Of a stretch of 64,000 nucleotides of DNA, positions 59,028 through 64,000 are shown piece after piece. The stretch is from Legionella norrlandica (lineage in GTDB: Bacteria > Pseudomonadota > Gammaproteobacteria > Legionellales > Legionellaceae). The first letter of the stretch is position 1. Every line of letters starts with the position of its first letter. Both the position numbers and the translations under genes were made by a program. The notes under the pieces are model-generated. The model was not told where the DNA came from, searched no databases, and worked only from the letters and a program-made list of their open reading frames with translations. The stretch covers positions 21,926 through 85,925 of the forward strand of contig NZ_JNCF01000008.1 of the NCBI RefSeq assembly GCF_000770585.1, in the 5' to 3' direction.

Positions 59028-59774
59028 ATGGGCAATTTAGAAAATAAGATTGCATTAGTAACTGGCGCTAGTCGCGGCATTGGTCGTGCAATTGCTGAGA
59101 AACTGGCACGAAATGGTGCTTTTGTATTTGGTACAGCAACTACTGAGCAAGGAGCAGCTTCTATTAATTCTTTTTTTGAAAAAGAAAAATTAGTTGGTGA
59201 AGGAATCGTTTTAGATGTCACTAGCACGGAACAAGTCGAAAATTTGATGTCTACTTTATCCGACAATGATCAGTGTCCTGCTATTCTGGTGAATAATGCA
59301 GGCATTACAGCGGACAATTTATTATTGCGTATGGATGATGAAGAGTGGTACAAAGTAATAGAAACCAATTTAAACTCTATCTATAGAATGACAAAAGCTT
59401 GTTTAAAGCCTATGTTCAAAGCACGTTGGGGAAGAATAATTTCTATAGGCTCTGTTGTTGGTTCCAGTGGAAATTCTGGCCAGGTAAACTATACTGCAGC
59501 TAAGGCTGGCATTATTGGTTTTTCTAAATCTTTAGCGCAGGAGATTGGTAGTAGGGGAATTACCGTCAATGTAGTAGCTCCTGGTTTTATTGATACCGAT
59601 ATGACTGCTTCTTTGCCAGATATGGTCAAAGAAGAAATGCTCAAAAGAATTCCTATGCGTAAGTTGGGTCAGCCAGAAGATATAGCAGAAGCAGTAGCTT
59701 TTCTAGCATCAGATAGTGCAAAATATATCACAGGTGAAACAATTCATGTCAATGGCGGTATGTATATGAGTTAA
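59028..59774 (+). CDS. fabG: 3-oxoacyl-[acyl-carrier-protein] reductase
   Basis: 248 residues, short-chain reductase. Cofactor motif LVTGASRGIGRAIAEKLA, NNAGITADNLLLRM, active-site Tyr and Lys in VNYTAAKAGIIGFSKSL, and C-terminal ITGETIHVNGGMYM. AGAGG before the ATG. 11 bases after fabD. Confidence 0.97.
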   Translation: MGNLENKIALVTGASRGIGRAIAEKLARNGAFVFGTATTEQGAASINSFFEKEKLVGEGIVLDVTSTEQVENLMSTLSDNDQCPAILVNNAGITADNLLLRMDDEEWYKVIETNLNSIYRMTKACLKPMFKARWGRIISIGSVVGSSGNSGQVNYTAAKAGIIGFSKSLAQEIGSRGITVNVVAPGFIDTDMTASLPDMVKEEMLKRIPMRKLGQPEDIAEAVAFLASDSAKYITGETIHVNGGMYMS

Positions 59775-59861
59775 ATGCACTTGCGTTATCTGTATAATTG
59801 AATAAACTAGCCGTCAGTATTTTTTAATAATTTCTATCAATCGAAAGAGGAAAATCACGTT

Positions 59862-60110
59862 ATGAGTACAGTTGAAGATCGTGTTCGTAAAATTGTTGTG
59901 GAACAATTAGGTGTTAAAGAAGAAGAATTAAAAAATGATGCATCATTTGTTGATGATCTAGGTGCTGATTCTTTAGATACAGTAGAGTTAGTTATGGCTC
60001 TTGAAGAAGAATTTGAAACAGAAATTCCTGATGAAAAAGCTGAGAAAATTACTACTATTCAGGAAGCTATTGATTATATTGAATCTAATCTAAACAAAGA
60101 AGAAGCTTAA
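59862..60110 (+). CDS. acpP: Acyl carrier protein
   Basis: 82 residues, very acidic. The phosphopantetheine-bearing serine lies in [20 protein letters not shown]. 87 non-coding bases separate it from fabG, room for its own promoter, as commonly found for acpP. AAAGAGG precedes the ATG. Confidence 0.98.
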   Translation: MSTVEDRVRKIVVEQLGVKEEELKNDASFVDDLGADSLDTVELVMALEEEFETEIPDEKAEKITTIQEAIDYIESNLNKEEA

Positions 60111-60130
60111 TTTTTTTCGAGGAGCTCTCA

Positions 60131-61368
60131 TTGAATAAGCGGCGTGTGGTTATTACTGGCATGGGAATGCTTACTCCTGTCGGTCTTAATGTAGAAGAAA
60201 CTTGGCGTAATATTTTGGCTGGAGTTAGCGGGGTAGGCTTGGTAGAAGATTTTAATACCAGTGAATATCCAACGAAAATTTGGGCTAAGGTCAAGAACTT
60301 TAATGTTGAGGATCACATGCCAATTAAAGACGCCCGTAAAATGGATGTCTTTACTCAATATGGTATGGCAGCTGCTGATGAAGCTATACTTGATTCAGGT
60401 TTGAAAATTGATGAAGCCTTATCTCGCCGTGCCGGTGTGGCAGTTGGTGCTGGTATTGGCGGAATTCAAACAATTACAAACAATCAGGATAAACTGGTTT
60501 CAGGTGGTCCACGTAAGGTCTCACCATTTTTTATTCCAGCAGGTATTATCAACATGGTTGCTGGACAGATTTCTATTAAGCATCAGCTGAAAGGCCTAAT
60601 ATTTCTGTTGTGACAGCATGCACTACTGGAACACATAACATCGGCCTTGCAGGACGTATTATTGCTTATGGTGATGCTGATGTCATGATTTGTGGTGGTG
60701 CTGAAATGACCACAACGCCACTTTGTCTTGCTGGTTTTTCAGCAGTACGATCTTTATCCAAGCGCAATGATGAGCCGGAGAAAGCCTCAAGACCTTGGGA
60801 TAAGGATAGAGATGGTTTTGTCATGGGCGAAGGTGCTGGTATTTTGGTACTGGAAGAATATGAGCATGCGAAGGCTCGTGGAGCAAAAATTTATGCGGAA
60901 TTGGTAGGCTTTGGAATGTCTGGAGATGCTTATCATATTACAGCACCTGATGAAGACGCTGATGGGGCTTCTCGAGCAATGGAAGCAGCTATACATGACG
61001 CTGGCATAGATCCTAAAGCCGTTGATTACATCAATGCCCATGGTACATCAACTTATCTGAATGATTTAAATGAAACAAAAGCGATTAAGCGTGTATTCCA
61101 AAATCATGCTTATGATTTGGCTGTTAGTTCAACCAAATCCATGACAGGTCATTTACTTGGAGCTGCAGGGGCTGTTGAGGCAATCATTAGTATTCTGGCT
61201 ATCAGAGATCAGGTTGCGCCACCTACTATTAATTTGGATAATCCTGATGAGGGATGTGATTTGAATTATGTAGCTCATGTGCCGCAAAGAAGAAGCATTA
61301 ACTATGTTCTAAGCAATTCGCTAGGTTTTGGCGGAACAAACGGTAGTTTATTGTTCAAGCGAATTTAA
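60131..61368 (+). CDS. fabF: 3-oxoacyl-[acyl-carrier-protein] synthase II (KAS II), frameshifted
   Basis: About 412 residues across one missing base, the normal FabF length. Elongates acyl-ACP. N-terminal [20 protein letters not shown]. The first frame stops as KGLIFLL at 60613. The active-site Cys motif, [14 protein letters not shown], is in the next frame, with His residues in [12 protein letters not shown] and [26 protein letters not shown] is expected and AAAGGCCTAAT is seen at 60591-60600: one C lost. TTG start with a CGAGGAG site. Since elongation is essential, true inactivation is unlikely. Confidence 0.92.
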
Positions 61369-62367
61369 ATGCAGTTCTCAAGACTTAAAAAACTGGTTGT
61401 TCTTATTATAGCTATGTTTTTTATGTCTTTTTTGTTTTTATCTTGGAGTATACATCGATTATTATATGCTCCAATGATTCCTAAAAATGCATCTCCAACC
61501 ATTATTACTCTCGATAGGGCAGCATCAGCTTACCAATTTGCTCGTGCTTTGCAAGACAGGCAATTGATCCATTCTGCAAAGTTACTTCTCATGGTTATTC
61601 GCTTTAAGGGGTTATCTCATCAGCTAAAAGCAGGAATTTATCAAATTAGCCCTGGAGAAACTGCAATGCAACTGCTTCACAGGATAGTTGCAGGGAACGT
61701 TCTTACTTTAAATTTTACAATTATCGAAGGTACAACCCAGCAGAAAGTAGAGCAGGATTTAAGAAAAGCCAATTATCTGAAATATAATCCTGATGACTGG
61801 AAGATCATTAAAGGAAATTATCCAAATGCAGAAGGTCTATTACTTGCAGATACCTATCAGTATCAAGGTGGCAGTAGCAGTAGGGCTTTATTAGAGCAGG
61901 CTCATCGTAATTTATTGAATTATCTGGGTATCAGTTGGAATAATAGAGCACCTAATTTACCCTACAAGACTCCTTATGAGCTACTGATTGCTGCTTCCAT
62001 TATCGAAAAAGAAACTGCAATCGCTCAAGAGAGAAAGTTAATTTCTGGTGTAATGATAAATCGACTGAGGAAAAAAATGCCTTTACAAATGGATCCTACC
62101 GTCATCTATGGCCTCGGAAATGAATACAAGGGCAAATTATCTCATGATGATTTATCAATACCATCACCGTATAATTCTTATTTAAATCGAGGATTGCCTC
62201 CCACACCGATAGCGATGGTAGGGAAGGAGGCAATTGATGCTGCGGCACATCCACAATTATCTAATTATCTATATTTTGTTGCTAAAGGAGATGGCACTCA
62301 TCAGTTCTCTGAAACTTACGAGCAACAAAAACAAGCAATTAATCAATACAGACGCAAGGATTATTAA
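61369..62367 (+). CDS. mltG: Endolytic peptidoglycan transglycosylase MltG (YceG)
   Basis: 332 residues. Cuts nascent glycan strands. One N-terminal membrane anchor ([16 protein letters not shown]), a LysM-like part, then the YceG catalytic domain: catalytic Glu in [25 protein letters not shown], and [13 protein letters not shown]. It begins directly after the fabF stop (TAAATG). Confidence 0.94.
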   Translation: MQFSRLKKLVVLIIAMFFMSFLFLSWSIHRLLYAPMIPKNASPTIITLDRAASAYQFARALQDRQLIHSAKLLLMVIRFKGLSHQLKAGIYQISPGETAMQLLHRIVAGNVLTLNFTIIEGTTQQKVEQDLRKANYLKYNPDDWKIIKGNYPNAEGLLLADTYQYQGGSSSRALLEQAHRNLLNYLGISWNNRAPNLPYKTPYELLIAASIIEKETAIAQERKLISGVMINRLRKKMPLQMDPTVIYGLGNEYKGKLSHDDLSIPSPYNSYLNRGLPPTPIAMVGKEAIDAAAHPQLSNYLYFVAKGDGTHQFSETYEQQKQAINQYRRKDY

Positions 62368-63008
62368 TGTCATCATTAGCTGGGAAGTTGATAGTAATTG
62401 AGGGACTGGAAGGAGCAGGAAAATCAACTGCTGTGAATTTGGTTGTTGAGCTATTATCCAGTAAAAACATCAGTACTATCACAACCAGAGAACCTGGCGG
62501 AACAGCGATAGGCGAGGTTTTAAGAAATATAATTAAAAATCCGGAATATAGTAATGTGCTGGATGATAAAAGTGAATTGTTACTTCTCTATGCTGCAAGA
62601 ATTCAATTGATTAAACAGGTTATTAAACCAGCATTGAATCAGGGGCAATGGGTTATTGCGGATAGATTTGAGCTTTCCACGTTGGCTTATCAAGGCGGAG
62701 GCCGCGGTTTAGATATAAAAGTTATTAATGAATTGTCAACTTTTTGTTTACAGGGGTTCAAACCTCATCTCACTTTATATTTAGACATTAAGCCAGAGCT
62801 TGGTATGCAAAGAGCCAAAGCAAGAGGAAAATTCGATCGAATTGAACAGGAAGCAATTGAATTTTTTCATAGAGTTTATGAAACCTATCATAGCCTTACT
62901 AAGCAAAATCCTGAAGTTATTACAATTGATGCAAATAAGCCTTTAGGGCAGGTACAAGATGCTATTCAATCAGTAATCGAGAAGTTTCTATGGCGCACAA
63001 TATCATAA
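62367..63008 (+). CDS. tmk: Thymidylate kinase
   Basis: 213 residues. Phosphorylates dTMP. P-loop [32 protein letters not shown], and the lid region [19 protein letters not shown] overlap with mltG. mltG-tmk-holB order as in E. coli. Confidence 0.97.
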   Translation: MSSLAGKLIVIEGLEGAGKSTAVNLVVELLSSKNISTITTREPGGTAIGEVLRNIIKNPEYSNVLDDKSELLLLYAARIQLIKQVIKPALNQGQWVIADRFELSTLAYQGGGRGLDIKVINELSTFCLQGFKPHLTLYLDIKPELGMQRAKARGKFDRIEQEAIEFFHRVYETYHSLTKQNPEVITIDANKPLGQVQDAIQSVIEKFLWRTIS

Positions 63009-63907
63009 CTCATCTGAAACAGTGGCAAAAAATGCAAATGGCATTGATGAAAGGGCGTATTCCGCAAGCCATGTTATTTGTTGGTCCTTTGCATTGTGAT
63101 CTTATAAGATTTGCCAGCCAAATAGCTCAGTTATTCTTTTGTAAAACTAAACCGGCAGAACCTTGTTTGACTTGCATGGATTGTCAGATGATTCAACGTA
63201 TGGAGCATCCTGATATCGATTGGATTAAACCAGAAAAAATTGGTGGAGTAATTAAAATTGATCAAATCAGGGAGTTACAGAATACAGCATTTTTAACACC
63301 TCAAAGAGCAAATTATAAATTAATCATTATTGAATCAGCTGAATCGATGAATAGTGCTGCATCAAATGCTTTATTGAAAATTCTGGAAGAGCCAGCAAAG
63401 CATACCGTTTTTATTTTGTTAGCACAACAAGTCAGTACGATATTACCTACTGTACTAAGTCGCTGCCAAATTACTCGATTTTCTGCTTCGGATGAATTGT
63501 CCCATAATCTGTTAAGTTCGGTGGATTCTTACTATCAAGAGTCGTCGGATAGGGCAATCATCATGAAGCATTCAGAGGCGATTTTAGAGGGTTTGATTGC
63601 TATTATTGAACGCAAAAATCATCCATGCACATTGGCTGCAGAATGGAGTCAATACGAATTAAATACTTTTTTGTGGTTTTTATATTTAGCATATTCCCAA
63701 CTGCAGTACATGCATTTATTTCGAATAACCTACACTGGCTTTGCAGAAAAGCAATTAAATAAGCTATTAATATTGTTAAATCCGATTTTGGTTTTTACTC
63801 AGATCGATAAAATAAATAACTTATTGCGAAAATTAAGCCATAATATGAATATAAATCATACATTGGTATTGGAAGATTTATTATTTTCTTTGATAGCTGA
63901 TTTGTAA
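62990..63907 (+). CDS. holB: DNA polymerase III delta' subunit
   Basis: 305 residues. Part of the clamp loader. [20 protein letters not shown] replaces the Walker A motif, as usual for delta', which does not bind ATP. Zinc cysteines in CLTCMDCQ plus an upstream Cys; [22 protein letters not shown] motif [10 protein letters not shown]. Overlaps tmk by 19 bases. Confidence 0.93.
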   Translation: MAHNIITHLKQWQKMQMALMKGRIPQAMLFVGPLHCDLIRFASQIAQLFFCKTKPAEPCLTCMDCQMIQRMEHPDIDWIKPEKIGGVIKIDQIRELQNTAFLTPQRANYKLIIIESAESMNSAASNALLKILEEPAKHTVFILLAQQVSTILPTVLSRCQITRFSASDELSHNLLSSVDSYYQESSDRAIIMKHSEAILEGLIAIIERKNHPCTLAAEWSQYELNTFLWFLYLAYSQLQYMHLFRITYTGFAEKQLNKLLILLNPILVFTQIDKINNLLRKLSHNMNINHTLVLEDLLFSLIADL

Positions 63908-63965
63908 TGGAGGCTTAGTCTTTCAGAAATTGAGCTAAATGGCATTGGTGAGATGGGGGATGGTT

Positions 63966-64000
63966 ATGACTGATAAACCGCAAATGATAAGCTGCTCATT
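63966..64000 (+). CDS. Start of a gene running off the window, probably pilZ
   Basis: An ATG preceded by GGGGGA opens a frame MTDKPQMISCS that stays open to the edge. Twelve codons cannot identify it. In many gammaproteobacteria holB is followed by pilZ, whose products begin with a similar short polar stretch, so PilZ (type IV pilus assembly) is the best guess from context. Confidence 0.35.
   Translation, partial: MTDKPQMISCS

Overview
The window is AT-rich gammaproteobacterial chromosome and almost certainly comes from a Legionella species of the L. pneumophila group. Supporting signs are the housekeeping gene set and order, a POT-family peptide transporter, c-di-GMP signalling genes, dispersed palindromic intergenic repeats, and orphan proteins that resemble Dot/Icm effectors (inference; no database search was possible). 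I saw no prophage, intact insertion sequence, CRISPR array, rRNA or tRNA. The only structural RNA found is rnpB.

Layout. 1-4.7 kb: 3' part of a family S49 peptidase, a DUF559 remnant, suhB, then trmJ-iscS-(cysteine-less IscU-like)-iscA. 4.9-15.5 kb is the most unusual part. It holds a YbaB/EbfC-like gene, the nickel-pincer cofactor operon larE-larB-larC continuing directly into a sensor-like protein, a histidine kinase and a REC-GGDEF-EAL regulator, then two diverged paralogous proteins with His and Asn-Cys motifs flanking a second YbaB/EbfC-like gene. 15.9-20 kb: fis, rnpB and gatCAB. 20.2-29.3 kb: fused anthranilate synthase TrpE(G), a ClC transporter, a quinone oxidoreductase, and a ugpAEC-type ABC importer without a binding-protein gene, running on into a DUF1189 membrane protein and an alpha/beta hydrolase. 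29.5-37.2 kb: fadE, minDE (no adjacent minC), guaB-guaA-tadA. 37.5-38.8 kb: an effector-like protein with tandem Pro-Glu-Ala repeats and a C-terminal membrane segment. 38.8-45 kb (minus): POT transporter, rsfS-rlmH, map-glnD. 45.1-51.9 kb: hutU-hutH, then aldehyde dehydrogenase-SDR-rnhA-dnaQ with overlapping or closely packed starts. 52-55 kb: small secreted protein, L,D-transpeptidase, erpA, mnmA. 55.4-64 kb: the classical yceD-rpmF-plsX-fabHDG-acpP-fabF-mltG-tmk-holB run, with the first codons of what is probably pilZ.

Two cross-cutting observations matter for anyone using this sequence. First, eight genes (fis, trpE(G), ugpC, fadE, rlmH, mnmA, fabF and possibly yceD; seven are clear) are broken by a single missing base. 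In most the missing base lies in a two- or three-base homopolymer, and the set includes normally essential genes, so systematic sequence error is more likely than gene decay. I annotate these genes at full length across the lesion. Second, several short palindromic elements sit between genes. One pair (135 and 141 bp, TA-flanked, matching terminal inverted repeats) is clearly the same MITE-like family, and one copy supplies the stop codon of the histidine kinase gene.
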